This document shows positions 1-5,811 of a stretch of DNA of 5,811 nucleotides, one piece after another; position 1 is the first letter of the stretch, and each line of letters begins with the position of its first letter. Under the pieces are notes generated by a model. It was not told the DNA's origin and searched no databases. It was given only the letters and a program-made list of their open reading frames with translations. Source of the DNA: an uncultured Cytophagaceae bacterium. GTDB taxonomy: Bacteria > Bacteroidota > Bacteroidia > Cytophagales > Spirosomataceae. The stretch covers positions 1-5,811 of the forward strand of contig CAJCBY010000489.1 of assembly GCA_903960725.1 (NCBI GenBank), read 5' to 3'. The translations under genes and the position numbers were made by a program.

Positions 1-188
1 ACAATAGGTAGGCCGATGATTTTATAGCCCGCTTTAGGCACTTTTTCCATCTCCATTTTTCCTTCCGCGCCCACAAATAAAAACGCGAGGGATGGGTCGA
101 TTTCTTTCATTGCATTCGCAATGGAAATAGCTGGGTAAATATGTCCCCCAGTTCCACCTCCAGAAATAATGACACGTTTAATCGACAT
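1..188 (-). CDS. murG: UDP-N-acetylglucosamine--undecaprenyl-pyrophosphoryl-MurNAc-pentapeptide transferase MurG, N-terminal part (runs off left edge)
   Basis: MurG is the membrane-associated GT-B glycosyltransferase that adds GlcNAc from UDP-GlcNAc to lipid I, giving lipid II on the cytoplasmic face of the membrane. Only the first 62 codons are present; the family is usually about 360 residues, so most of the N-terminal domain and the whole UDP-GlcNAc-binding C-terminal domain lie outside. The visible part carries the diagnostic glycine-rich loop [12 protein letters not shown] at residues 9-20, after a short beta strand (KRVIIS). A second conserved stretch, [16 protein letters not shown], follows at about 39-54 and matches the usual second loop near the acceptor site. 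The ATG lies in the TAATG that also ends ftsW (1-bp overlap), so translation is probably coupled. The order murD-ftsW-murG is the standard dcw order and supports the call. Nothing looks broken in the visible part. Confidence 0.95.
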   Translation of the reverse strand, partial: MSIKRVIISGGGTGGHIYPAISIANAMKEIDPSLAFLFVGAEGKMEMEKVPKAGYKIIGLPI

Positions 189-1369
189 TAGGCGAGAGTG
201 GGTTGGGTATCTGGTGCTGTGAAAGGCTCTTTATCTTTACTGACCGCTAAAATCAATCCTATGCTGACCGCTGTAAAAATGAGGGAGGTTCCACCAGCAG
301 AAATCATCGGCATCGGTTGGCCCGTTACAGGTCCTGCATCTACGGCTACAAGCATATTAATGAAAGCTTGGAATACAATCGAGAAGGTTAAGCCTGCTGA
401 TAGTAATCCTCCAAAAGGCCTCGTGCTATATTGTATCGCTTTCGCCCCTCGGTACATAAAAATGAGAAAGAGGAGTGGTATGGCGAGTCCGCCCACAATT
501 CCATATTCTTCAATAATTATGGCATACACGAAATCAGATTCTGCCTGTGATAGAATATAACGTTGTTGACTTTTACCTGGACCCTTCGGATGGATGGCGC
601 CCGTGGCGATGGCAAACAAGCTACGAGTGATTTGGTAATCTTCGTTCTTAGACTTGCTTAGTCTATCTTCATTTTTACCCACACGCTGAACATAATTCTC
701 AATCCGCGTCTTGACCGTTTTAGCTCTTTGGCCAACACCTAAGGATACAACAGTCACCGCGATAATCGCAACGGCTGTAATAATTAACCCAATTTGTTTA
801 GCAGGAACCCGGCCAAAAAACATCAGGATAATACTCGTAAAAAAGATCAAAACACTCGTAGAGAAGTTCGAAAGCATAATTAAGAAGCAAGAAATACCAA
901 TCTTAAACAGCATTCGGAAGAACATTACGGCATTGTAGGATTCAGGATCGGCTTGTTTAGAGGAGAAATCCTTTGCTAAACTAGTAATCAGGCATAATTT
1001 CACCATGTCCGAGGGCATGAATTGAATAGGCCCTAGAGCAACCCAGCGATTTGCCCCTCCAATAGTGGGACCAAAAGCCAAGGCCACAATGACTAATACC
1101 CAAGACAGCAGCAAGGCTAAATCACTAAATTTAGCTACACGGCTATAGTTGATTTTCGAAAAATAGGACATTAAATAAAAGGAAATGCCTAATATGACAA
1201 TCGTCTTTACGAAGCTACTTAGCGGCTCAAATGGGCCGTCCATCGAAGTTTTAGCTTTAGCTGAAAACTGGATTAACAAGCCAAATGCGTTTAAGATAAA
1301 TACAATCAACCAAATTTTATAGTCGCCCTTTAAATGCTCTTGGAAGAAGGCTTTGATTTTACTATCCAT
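188..1369 (-). CDS. ftsW: Septal peptidoglycan glycosyltransferase FtsW (SEDS family)
   Basis: FtsW is the SEDS-family integral membrane glycosyltransferase that polymerises lipid II at the division septum, working with a class B penicillin-binding protein. The 393-residue length fits the family. Hydrophobic segments suggest about ten membrane helices, with a large hydrophilic loop at about 213-277 between the seventh and eighth, as in other SEDS proteins. Family motifs are GANRWV (105-110), MPSDMVKL (118-125, with Asp where many relatives have Glu), [15 protein letters not shown] (276-290) and [13 protein letters not shown] (350-362). By alignment from memory, D279 is the catalytic aspartate. 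RodA is the alternative SEDS member, but the position between murD and murG favours FtsW. The start overlaps the end of murD by 8 bp (ATGGATAG) and the stop overlaps the murG start by 1 bp, indicating one polycistronic message. The C-terminal tail of about 15 residues is short, polar and proline/threonine-rich. Confidence 0.95.
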   Translation of the reverse strand: MDSKIKAFFQEHLKGDYKIWLIVFILNAFGLLIQFSAKAKTSMDGPFEPLSSFVKTIVILGISFYLMSYFSKINYSRVAKFSDLALLLSWVLVIVALAFGPTIGGANRWVALGPIQFMPSDMVKLCLITSLAKDFSSKQADPESYNAVMFFRMLFKIGISCFLIMLSNFSTSVLIFFTSIILMFFGRVPAKQIGLIITAVAIIAVTVVSLGVGQRAKTVKTRIENYVQRVGKNEDRLSKSKNEDYQITRSLFAIATGAIHPKGPGKSQQRYILSQAESDFVYAIIIEEYGIVGGLAIPLLFLIFMYRGAKAIQYSTRPFGGLLSAGLTFSIVFQAFINMLVAVDAGPVTGQPMPMISAGGTSLIFTAVSIGLILAVSKDKEPFTAPDTQPTLA

Positions 1370-2687
1370 GGATTAAACGGTTAACAGTGTCCTTAAATTG
1401 ATCTCCTCGATCTTCGTAATTTTTAAATAAATCGAAACTAGCACAAGCAGGCGAGAGTAACACTACATCGCCACTTGTTGCCCATTCCTTCGCTTTGCTA
1501 ACGGCATTCTCTAACGAATTCGTTGCATATAGCTGTGGAACCATACCGCCGAAATGAGCCTCTAACTTAGCGTTATCTGTGCCTAAACAAATCAGTCCTT
1601 TGACCTTTTCCTTCACAAGTGGATCTAATACGTCATATTCATTTCCTTTGTCTACCCCACCCATAATCAAAATCAAAGGTTGCTTGTAGCTATTTAATGC
1701 GTAAAATACTGCATCAACATTAGTTGCCTTCGAGTCGTTGATGAATTCGACGCCATTCCATTTGCCACACGATTCTAATCGATGCGGTGCATTTTCAAAG
1801 AAGGGAAGGGACTTCAGAATTTGTGTGAAAGTTAGACCTGCCTCATGCGCAGCTAACATGGCCACTGCCATATTGATGGCATTGTGTGGCCCCTTTAATG
1901 GTGCATCGGCTAAAACTAACTCAGCTCCTTCGAATTGAATTTTGTCTTCTGTAATAAAAGCATTTGCCTTTGTGTTGAAACTAACCGTATTTAATTGCGC
2001 ACTTGCAGCCATTTTAGTTAGGTTAGCTTTAACCACCTCGTCATCTGCCCAAAAAACACAGCTCGTGCTCGCATCTGCATTTTGGAAAATGCGAAACTTA
2101 GAGGCGATGTAATTTTCAAACTTGTATTCGTAGCGATCTAGGTGATCCGGCGTAATATTCAATAATACGGCTACATCCGGTTTAAATTGGAAGCAGCGAT
2201 CTAATTGGAAGCTTGAAATTTCTAGTACATAGATGTCATGTTGGTCCTCCATCACTTGCTTCGCAAAGCTTTGGCCTATATTGCCCGCTAAACCTACATT
2301 AAGGCCAGCAGATTTCAAGAAATGATAGGTTAATAGGGTAGTCGTCGTTTTTCCATTCGACCCCGTGATGGCCACGATCTTCGCCTTCGTATATCGCGCA
2401 GCAAATTCGATTTCTGAAACAAGGGAAATTCCTTTCGCCTTAATGGCCTTAACGATGTCTGTTTTTTCTGGAATTCCAGGGCTGATAATAATCTCAGCAG
2501 AACTTAGTAGGCGGTCTACACTATGTGCACCAGTCTCAAATTCAATCTCATTCTCACGTAAGGTTTGCTGGTAGTTTTCTTTTAACGCACCTGCGTCTGA
2601 CAAAAACACATCAAACCCCTTTGATTTAGCCAATAGAGCGGCTCCTACACCACTTTCTCCTCCACCTAAGATGCTGATTAATGCCAT
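1362..2687 (-). CDS. murD: UDP-N-acetylmuramoyl-L-alanine--D-glutamate ligase MurD
   Basis: MurD is the cytoplasmic ATP-dependent ligase that adds D-glutamate to UDP-MurNAc-L-Ala, the second amino acid of the peptidoglycan stem peptide. The 441 residues match the usual length and all three Mur ligase domains are present. The N-terminal UDP-binding fold begins with ILGGGESGVG (6-15). The central ATPase domain has the P-loop GSNGKTTT (109-116), LEISSFQL (155-162) and NITPDHLDR (177-185). K197 in ASKFRIF corresponds to the carbamylated lysine of the family. GPHNAINMAVA (266-276), PHRLE (301-305) and INDSKATN (316-323) complete the active site. The C-terminal domain ends with LSPACASFDLFKNYEDRG (411-428), the MurD-type substrate loop. 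The ATG at 2687 places the Rossmann-like strand directly after the start, as in relatives. It is the first gene after the tsf terminator and probably heads its own transcript; mraY, its usual upstream neighbour, is absent. Confidence 0.97.
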   Translation of the reverse strand: MALISILGGGESGVGAALLAKSKGFDVFLSDAGALKENYQQTLRENEIEFETGAHSVDRLLSSAEIIISPGIPEKTDIVKAIKAKGISLVSEIEFAARYTKAKIVAITGSNGKTTTTLLTYHFLKSAGLNVGLAGNIGQSFAKQVMEDQHDIYVLEISSFQLDRCFQFKPDVAVLLNITPDHLDRYEYKFENYIASKFRIFQNADASTSCVFWADDEVVKANLTKMAASAQLNTVSFNTKANAFITEDKIQFEGAELVLADAPLKGPHNAINMAVAMLAAHEAGLTFTQILKSLPFFENAPHRLESCGKWNGVEFINDSKATNVDAVFYALNSYKQPLILIMGGVDKGNEYDVLDPLVKEKVKGLICLGTDNAKLEAHFGGMVPQLYATNSLENAVSKAKEWATSGDVVLLSPACASFDLFKNYEDRGDQFKDTVNRLIHG

Positions 2688-2722
2688 TCTTGACTTGAAA
2701 TTTTCTGAATTTGAATTGAGTT

Positions 2723-2753
2723 ACAAGTTAGAAAATGTCGCGCATTCTATCAA
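2723..2753 (-). promoter_or_regulatory. Candidate Bacteroidota-type promoter for murD-ftsW-murG
   Basis: On the minus strand a TTG at 2753-2751 is followed by 20 nt and then TAACTTGT at 2730-2723. This partly matches the Bacteroidota consensus TTG/TTTG ... TAnnTTTG. The 20-nt spacing equals that of the much clearer rplM promoter in this window. Transcription would start near 2717, leaving a 5' UTR of about 30 nt before the murD ATG. Its position just downstream of the tsf terminator fits a need for a new promoter here. The -7 element is imperfect, so the call is tentative. Confidence 0.45.
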
Positions 2754-2786
2754 CTCAAAAAGAGCATCTGATCGAATTTTTCTGAC

Positions 2787-2819
2787 AAAAAAAAGACCCA
2801 CCGTTTCGGGTGGGTCTTT
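2787..2819 (-). terminator. Rho-independent terminator of the rplM-rpsI-rpsB-tsf cluster
   Basis: A perfect 11-bp stem (2819-2809 paired with 2802-2792; AAAGACCCACC against GGTGGGTCTTT) encloses a 6-nt loop. Read on the minus strand it runs directly into eight T residues (2794-2787), three of which belong to the stem. It lies 19 nt after the tsf stop codon. The T-tract is on the minus-strand side only; the opposite strand has no comparable run, so it is oriented to end tsf transcripts. Confidence 0.93.
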
Positions 2820-2838
2820 CCTATGAATTCGAGAGGTA

Positions 2839-3672
2839 TTACACCAAAGAGATACGTTTGAACGATGAAATCGTTAAACCTTTCTGTGTTTGCTCTAATA
2901 GTTGACGAATCGTGATCGATGAGTCTTTTACGAATTGTTGGTTTAATAGAGTAGACTCTTTGTAGAACTTCTCTAATTTACCTACCGCAATTTTCTCTAA
3001 CATCGCCTCAGGTTTACCTTCTTGACGTGCTTGATCTTTTCCGATTTCGATTTCTCTTTCAATCGTTTCAGCATCTACGCCATCCTTGTCTAAAGCGACA
3101 GGCTTCATAGCGGTGATTTGCATCGCGATATCTTTACCTACTTCTGATACATCTACACCTTGAACGTTTTCGAATGCTACTAAAACACCGATTTTGTTGT
3201 TCGAGTGAATGTAAGAAACCACTTTCTCAGCCGATACGTTTTCGTAAGCTGCTAAGGTGATTTTCTCTCCAATTTTACCTGTTAGCTCGATGATGTGACC
3301 TTCTACTGAACGTCCATCTGCTAATGGCTCAGCTAATAAATCATGCGCTGAAGGAGCGTGAGACGCTGCCGCTTTGTCAATGATCGTTTTCGCTAAGTTA
3401 TTGAAGTCTGCTACTTTAGAAACTGGCTCAGTCTCACAAGCTAAAGCAATTAATTTACCATTTGAATGATCCGCATTAAGTGCCACTAAAACGACACCTT
3501 CATTTGTTTCATTGTCCGCACGTTTCGCTGCTACTTTTTGACCTGCTTTACGAAGGATATCTACTGCTGCTTCGAAGTCACCATTGGCTTCAGTCAAAGC
3601 TTTCTTGCAATCCATCATTCCTGCGCCAGTCATTTGGCGTAACTTATTAACGTCTGCTGCTGTAATTGACAT
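2839..3672 (-). CDS. tsf: Translation elongation factor Ts (EF-Ts)
   Basis: EF-Ts is the cytoplasmic guanine nucleotide exchange factor that releases GDP from EF-Tu. At 277 residues it is close to the E. coli protein. The N-terminal UBA-like module contains LRQMTGAGMMDCKKALTEA (11-29), the family signature. The core subdomains include TGKIGEKITL (131-140) and SNNKIGVLVAFENV (157-170). A helical stretch at about 199-242 (ETIEREIEIGKDQARQEGKP) corresponds to the coiled-coil protrusion. It ends at SSFKRISLV, without the extra C-terminal helix of the E. coli protein. The odd point is the normally strongly conserved TDFVAK, which reads TEPVSK here at 81-86. In E. coli, Asp80 and Phe81 of this motif contact EF-Tu near the Mg2+ site, so the two substituted residues are the ones known to matter. 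The frame is intact and the rest of the protein is ordinary. It starts 11 bp after rpsB and is followed by a terminator. Confidence 0.97.
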   Translation of the reverse strand: MSITAADVNKLRQMTGAGMMDCKKALTEANGDFEAAVDILRKAGQKVAAKRADNETNEGVVLVALNADHSNGKLIALACETEPVSKVADFNNLAKTIIDKAAASHAPSAHDLLAEPLADGRSVEGHIIELTGKIGEKITLAAYENVSAEKVVSYIHSNNKIGVLVAFENVQGVDVSEVGKDIAMQITAMKPVALDKDGVDAETIEREIEIGKDQARQEGKPEAMLEKIAVGKLEKFYKESTLLNQQFVKDSSITIRQLLEQTQKGLTISSFKRISLV

Positions 3673-3683
3673 GTTATGAATAT

Positions 3684-4493
3684 TTATTCTTGTTCTGCTT
3701 CTTTTTCGTATTTCGCCGCTACCTTAGCTGCCTCTTGTGAATCGTCATCCGCTGCTTTTTTAGCTTCTACTTCTTCCGCCTCACGAGCATCATCCTTATC
3801 TTGCTTTCTTTCCGCTAAACCTTCTTCGATCGCTTTAGAAATAGCTGTGATGATGATAGAGATAGACTTGTATGCATCATCATTTGCAGGGATAGGATAG
3901 TCAACTAAGTCTGGGTTAGAGTTTGTATCACACATAGCGAAAACTGGGATACCTAATTTCTTAGCCTCAGAAACCGCAATGTGCTCACGCTTAACGTCTA
4001 CAATGAATAAAGCCGCTGGAAGGCGAGTTAATTCAGTGATACCACCTAACACACGCTTTAATTTTTCTTCTTCACGAGTTAACATTAAACGCTCACGCTT
4101 AGCGATTGTCTTCACGATAACTTCGTCTTTTAACATTTTATCAATGCTAGACATCTTCTTGATAGACTTACGTACAGTCGCGAAGTTAGTCAACATACCA
4201 CCTAACCAACGGTCAGTTACGTATGGCATTTTTAATTTATCTGCTTCTGTCGTCACAATTTCTTGTGCTTGCTTCTTCGTTGCAACGAACATCACCTTAC
4301 GGCCAGAACGTACAATCGCACGAAGAGCTGCTGAAGCTTCTTCTAAGGAAGAGATAGTTTTATTTAGATCAATGATGTGGATACCATTTTTCTCCATAAA
4401 GATGTATGGAGCCATTTTAGGATCCCACTTACGAGTCAAGTGACCGAAGTGAACGCCTGCGTCAAGCAAGTCGTTGTAGCTTAATTGTGCCAT
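3684..4493 (-). CDS. rpsB: 30S ribosomal protein S2
   Basis: S2 is a small-subunit protein bound at the head-body junction of the 30S particle, close to S1 where S1 is present. The 269 residues show the whole fold: N-terminal [19 protein letters not shown] (9-27), [11 protein letters not shown] (36-46), [17 protein letters not shown] (94-110) and the C-terminal signature [14 protein letters not shown] (194-207). After about residue 228 comes a highly charged, low-complexity tail of about 40 residues rich in Glu, Asp, Lys and Ala, probably helical or disordered; such tails vary between lineages. It is followed after 11 bp by tsf, the nearly universal S2/EF-Ts pairing. The 78-bp gap to rpsI holds a stem-loop that could control this gene. 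The ATG at 4493 is preceded by an A-rich AACCAAA without a Shine-Dalgarno sequence, as is common in Bacteroidota. Confidence 0.98.
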   Translation of the reverse strand: MAQLSYNDLLDAGVHFGHLTRKWDPKMAPYIFMEKNGIHIIDLNKTISSLEEASAALRAIVRSGRKVMFVATKKQAQEIVTTEADKLKMPYVTDRWLGGMLTNFATVRKSIKKMSSIDKMLKDEVIVKTIAKRERLMLTREEEKLKRVLGGITELTRLPAALFIVDVKREHIAVSEAKKLGIPVFAMCDTNSNPDLVDYPIPANDDAYKSISIIITAISKAIEEGLAERKQDKDDAREAEEVEAKKAADDDSQEAAKVAAKYEKEAEQE

Positions 4494-4525
4494 TTTGGTT
4501 GTTTAAAAATGTGAATAATAAAAAT

Positions 4526-4562
4526 GTGGAAAAGGCATCGGCAACAGACAAGCCTTTTCCAC
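4526..4562 (-). terminator. Stem-loop between rpsI and rpsB: possible terminator, attenuator or S2 leader element
   Basis: A perfect 11-bp inverted repeat (4562-4552 paired with 4536-4526, GTGGAAAAGGC against GCCTTTTCCAC) surrounds a 15-nt loop. It begins 9 nt after the rpsI stop. On the minus strand it is followed by ATTTTTATTATT, a T-rich but interrupted tract, which would make a moderate intrinsic terminator or an attenuator allowing partial read-through into rpsB-tsf. A leader structure bound by S2 is the alternative. I see no convincing promoter between the stem and rpsB: TTG at 4544 with TATTATTC at 4520 is a poor match with 21-nt spacing. Full termination here would therefore leave rpsB-tsf without an obvious promoter. 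Confidence 0.5.
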
Positions 4563-4571
4563 GAACAAATC

Positions 4572-4961
4572 TTAACGCTTAGAGAACTGGAATCTCTTAC
4601 GAGCTTTCGCACGTCCTGGTTTCTTACGCTCCACCATACGTGGGTCACGAGTTAAGAAGCCTTCTTTTTTCAAAGGAGAACGTAATTCAGCATCTTGCGT
4701 TTGAAGTGCACGTGAAATCGCCATACGAAGCGCTTCAGCTTGACCTTTGATACCACCGCCATCTACGTTAGCAGTTACATCAAATGAACCTAAAGTGTTC
4801 GTTAATGCGAATGGTTGATTAACAACAATCTGAAGAATTTCAGATGGGAAGTAATCAGCTAATACACGGCCGTTGATTTTAATCTGGCCTTTACCTGGTG
4901 TCATCGAAATACGAGCAACTGCCGTCTTTCTTCTACCGATTTTACTTGTTATTTCTGCCAT
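4572..4961 (-). CDS. rpsI: 30S ribosomal protein S9
   Basis: S9 is a small-subunit head protein whose C-terminal tail reaches the P-site tRNA anticodon stem-loop. The 129-residue length is normal. The N-terminus has [13 protein letters not shown] (8-20). The family signature [19 protein letters not shown] is at 68-86. The basic C-terminal region [17 protein letters not shown] (113-129) ends in the conserved Ser-Lys-Arg that touches tRNA. The ATG lies 14 bp downstream of the rplM stop, and the rplM-rpsI pair is one of the most conserved ribosomal protein operons. The stop is followed by a stem-loop before rpsB. No anomaly is visible. Confidence 0.98.
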   Translation of the reverse strand: MAEITSKIGRRKTAVARISMTPGKGQIKINGRVLADYFPSEILQIVVNQPFALTNTLGSFDVTANVDGGGIKGQAEALRMAISRALQTQDAELRSPLKKEGFLTRDPRMVERKKPGRAKARKRFQFSKR

Positions 4962-4975
4962 TTTCTTAATGTCCG

Positions 4976-5419
4976 TTAAAAGGTAAGTACTTTTGGTTGT
5001 TGAGCTGCGTGAGGATGTTCTGGTCCTGCATAAACGAATAGGTTGTTGAATAAAACACGTCCTAAACGATTTTTAGGTAACATACCTTTAACCGCTGATT
5101 CTACAACACCTCTTGGGTTTTTAACTAAAACCTCACGTGGAGTTGCGAAACGTTGACCACCTGGGTAACCCGTGTGACGGATATACACCTTGTCTGTCAT
5201 TTTCTTACCAGTTAAGCGAATTTTGTCCGCGTTGATAACGATCACTTGATCGCCACAATCAACGTGTGGAGTGTAAGAAGGCTTGTGCTTTCCACGAATG
5301 ATTTTCGCAATTTCAGAACAAACACGTCCCAAAACTTGATTTTCAGCATCTACAACAAACCAAGCTTTCTGTACAGTAGCTTTGTTTGCAGAGATGGTTT
5401 TGTAACTTAAAGTATCCAC
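4976..5419 (-). CDS. rplM: 50S ribosomal protein L13
   Basis: L13 is an early-assembling large-subunit protein that binds 23S rRNA. The 147 residues cover the full fold: [15 protein letters not shown] (19-33), [17 protein letters not shown] (41-57), [13 protein letters not shown] (61-73), [10 protein letters not shown] (79-88) and the L13 signature [20 protein letters not shown] (110-129). The start is GTG at 5419-5417. The frame is open upstream to a TAG at 5494-5492 but offers no ATG, GTG or TTG there. The resulting N-terminus [16 protein letters not shown] is, from memory, the usual one in Bacteroidota, so GTG is favoured. This is the first gene of the rplM-rpsI-rpsB-tsf cluster. It is served by a strong promoter and a structured leader ending 17 nt before the start codon, which suggests feedback control, perhaps by L13 itself. 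Confidence 0.98.
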   Translation of the reverse strand: MDTLSYKTISANKATVQKAWFVVDAENQVLGRVCSEIAKIIRGKHKPSYTPHVDCGDQVIVINADKIRLTGKKMTDKVYIRHTGYPGGQRFATPREVLVKNPRGVVESAVKGMLPKNRLGRVLFNNLFVYAGPEHPHAAQQPKVLTF

Positions 5420-5436
5420 TTGTTTATAATTTAACT

Positions 5437-5509
5437 GTTTGAATCGTTTCCACCTAGACCACGGAATTTGTCTAAAGGAATTGATTATGACCTATTTTAT
5501 CTTTCAAAC
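5437..5509 (-). promoter_or_regulatory. Structured 5' leader of rplM, candidate L13-binding autoregulatory RNA
   Basis: The rplM 5' UTR folds by eye into a long interrupted stem. An outer helix pairs GTTTG (5509-5505) with CAAAC (5441-5437). AATC (5486-5483) pairs with GATT (5445-5442). After a 2x2 internal loop, TTCC (5480-5477) pairs with GGAA (5451-5448). A single bulged T (5452) then precedes TTTAGAC (5476-5470) paired with GTCTAGG (5459-5453, two G-T pairs). The apical loop AAATTCCGTG has 10 nt. An unpaired 5' strand of about 18 nt (5504-5487) makes the outer junction asymmetric. The structure ends 17 nt before the GTG. An L13 leader family in Bacteroidia has been reported from comparative genomics, as I recall; whether this is a member needs a covariance-model search. 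Confidence 0.6.
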
Positions 5510-5535
5510 GGGCATTCAATCGAAAAATGGGAGTG

Positions 5536-5566
5536 CAAATTTATAAAATCTTCATTTGATATGCAA
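5536..5566 (-). promoter_or_regulatory. Bacteroidota-type promoter for the rplM-rpsI(-rpsB-tsf) cluster
   Basis: On the minus strand TTG (5566-5564) is followed by 20 nt and a perfect TAnnTTTG element, TAAATTTG (5543-5536). This is the promoter type recognised by the primary sigma factor of Bacteroidota. Transcription should start a few bases downstream, around 5528-5532, giving a leader of about 110 nt. The surrounding sequence is AT-rich, as expected for a strong ribosomal-protein promoter. Confidence 0.8.
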
Positions 5567-5646
5567 GTGTCTAATTTAAAATGTTTTGCGCAAAGGAATT
5601 AATTGAAAAATAACGAACTTTATAACCTTTTACAGTTCTATTAGTC

Positions 5647-5811
5647 ATGAAGAAAATTACGGTCTACTTATTCCTTACACTTTTGTCCTGTCAGGCTTTG
5701 GTAGCACAGATTCATTTCGCAGGAATGATGTCGACGAAACGGGTGGGAATGTTTAATGCAGCCTACAATCCTGCTGAATTAACGAATTTGACCAATAAGG
5801 TAGAATTCAAA
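5647..5811 (+). CDS. Secreted or outer-membrane protein of unknown function, N-terminal part (runs off right edge)
   Basis: The frame from the ATG at 5647 is open to the window end (55 codons). It begins MKK, then a hydrophobic core (ITVYLFLTLLSCQALVA) and AQ at 20-21. That is a typical signal peptide, with likely signal peptidase I cleavage near A20/Q21, the 'AQ' site frequent in Bacteroidota. The LLSC at 12-15 also resembles a lipobox, so a lipoprotein cannot be excluded. The mature start contains MFNAAYNPAELTNLTNKVEF (35-54), a pattern reminiscent of Bacteroidota beta-barrel proteins, DUF5723-like or PorV/PorP-like. That family link is inference from a short stretch. It is transcribed divergently from rplM across a 227-bp gap, and I see no convincing promoter of its own. 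The specific function is not recognisable from what is visible. Confidence 0.75.
   Translation, partial: MKKITVYLFLTLLSCQALVAQIHFAGMMSTKRVGMFNAAYNPAELTNLTNKVEFK

Noticed and set aside
3684..3810. Low-complexity Glu/Lys/Ala-rich C-terminal tail of S2 as a sign of fusion or frameshift
   Set aside because: The frame is continuous, charged S2 tails of this kind are common, and tsf follows at normal spacing.
3979..4443. Open frame of 154 codons on the plus strand, antisense to rpsB
   Set aside because: It lies wholly within the S2 gene, its translation resembles no protein family I know, and it is explained by the codon composition of the opposite strand. The same holds for shorter plus-strand frames opposite ftsW (198-560, 711-938), murD (1738-1938, 2365-2574) and rpsB (3676-3900).
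5475..5601. Direct repeat AAAGGAATT at about 5475 and 5593
   Set aside because: Nine bases repeated once in AT-rich sequence about 118 bp apart; one copy belongs to the rplM leader stem. It is likely coincidental.
5603..5630. Possible promoter for the plus-strand gene (TTG at 5603, TAACCTTT at 5623)
   Set aside because: Spacing is only 17 nt and the -7 element lacks the TTTG match, and other combinations in the gap are no better. The gene must have a promoter in or near this gap, but I cannot place it.
1..5811. Mobile elements, CRISPR repeats, tRNA or rRNA genes, toxin-antitoxin or defence genes
   Set aside because: No transposase or integrase sequence, no regularly spaced repeats, no cloverleaf-like or rRNA sequence was seen, and every long coding region is a recognised housekeeping gene.

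Overview
The window looks like a conserved housekeeping region of a Bacteroidota chromosome, most likely order Cytophagales; that placement is inferred from protein style and promoter type, with no search run. Support comes from a TTG-N20-TAAATTTG promoter of the Bacteroidota primary sigma type, starts without clear Shine-Dalgarno sequences, the characteristic L13, S9 and EF-Ts sequences, and a secreted protein with an 'NPA' N-terminus common among Bacteroidota outer-membrane proteins. Base composition is moderately AT-rich and uniform. There is no sign of a mobile element, CRISPR array, tRNA or rRNA.

Right to left, on the minus strand: positions 5420-5566 hold a strong promoter and a roughly 110-nt leader that folds into a long interrupted stem-loop. 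It is followed by rplM (L13, GTG start) and rpsI (S9), a stem-loop in the 78-bp gap, then rpsB (S2) and tsf (EF-Ts), 11 bp apart. A canonical intrinsic terminator at 2787-2819 closes this translation cluster. A second, weaker promoter-like site precedes murD, ftsW and the first 62 codons of murG. These three are joined by an 8-bp overlap (murD/ftsW) and a 1-bp overlap (ftsW/murG), and continue off the left edge as the second half of a division and cell wall (dcw) cluster.

The two minus-strand blocks serve basic growth functions. rplM-rpsI-rpsB-tsf supplies ribosomal proteins and the EF-Tu nucleotide exchange factor. murD-ftsW-murG adds D-Glu to the peptidoglycan precursor, polymerises glycan at the septum and makes lipid II. 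At the right edge, divergently transcribed on the plus strand, is the first 55 codons of a secreted or outer-membrane protein of unknown function.

I found no new multi-gene system. The points most worth checking are the structured rplM leader (a candidate autoregulatory L13-binding RNA), the replacement of the EF-Tu-contacting TDFV motif of EF-Ts by TEPV, and the stem-loop between rpsI and rpsB.
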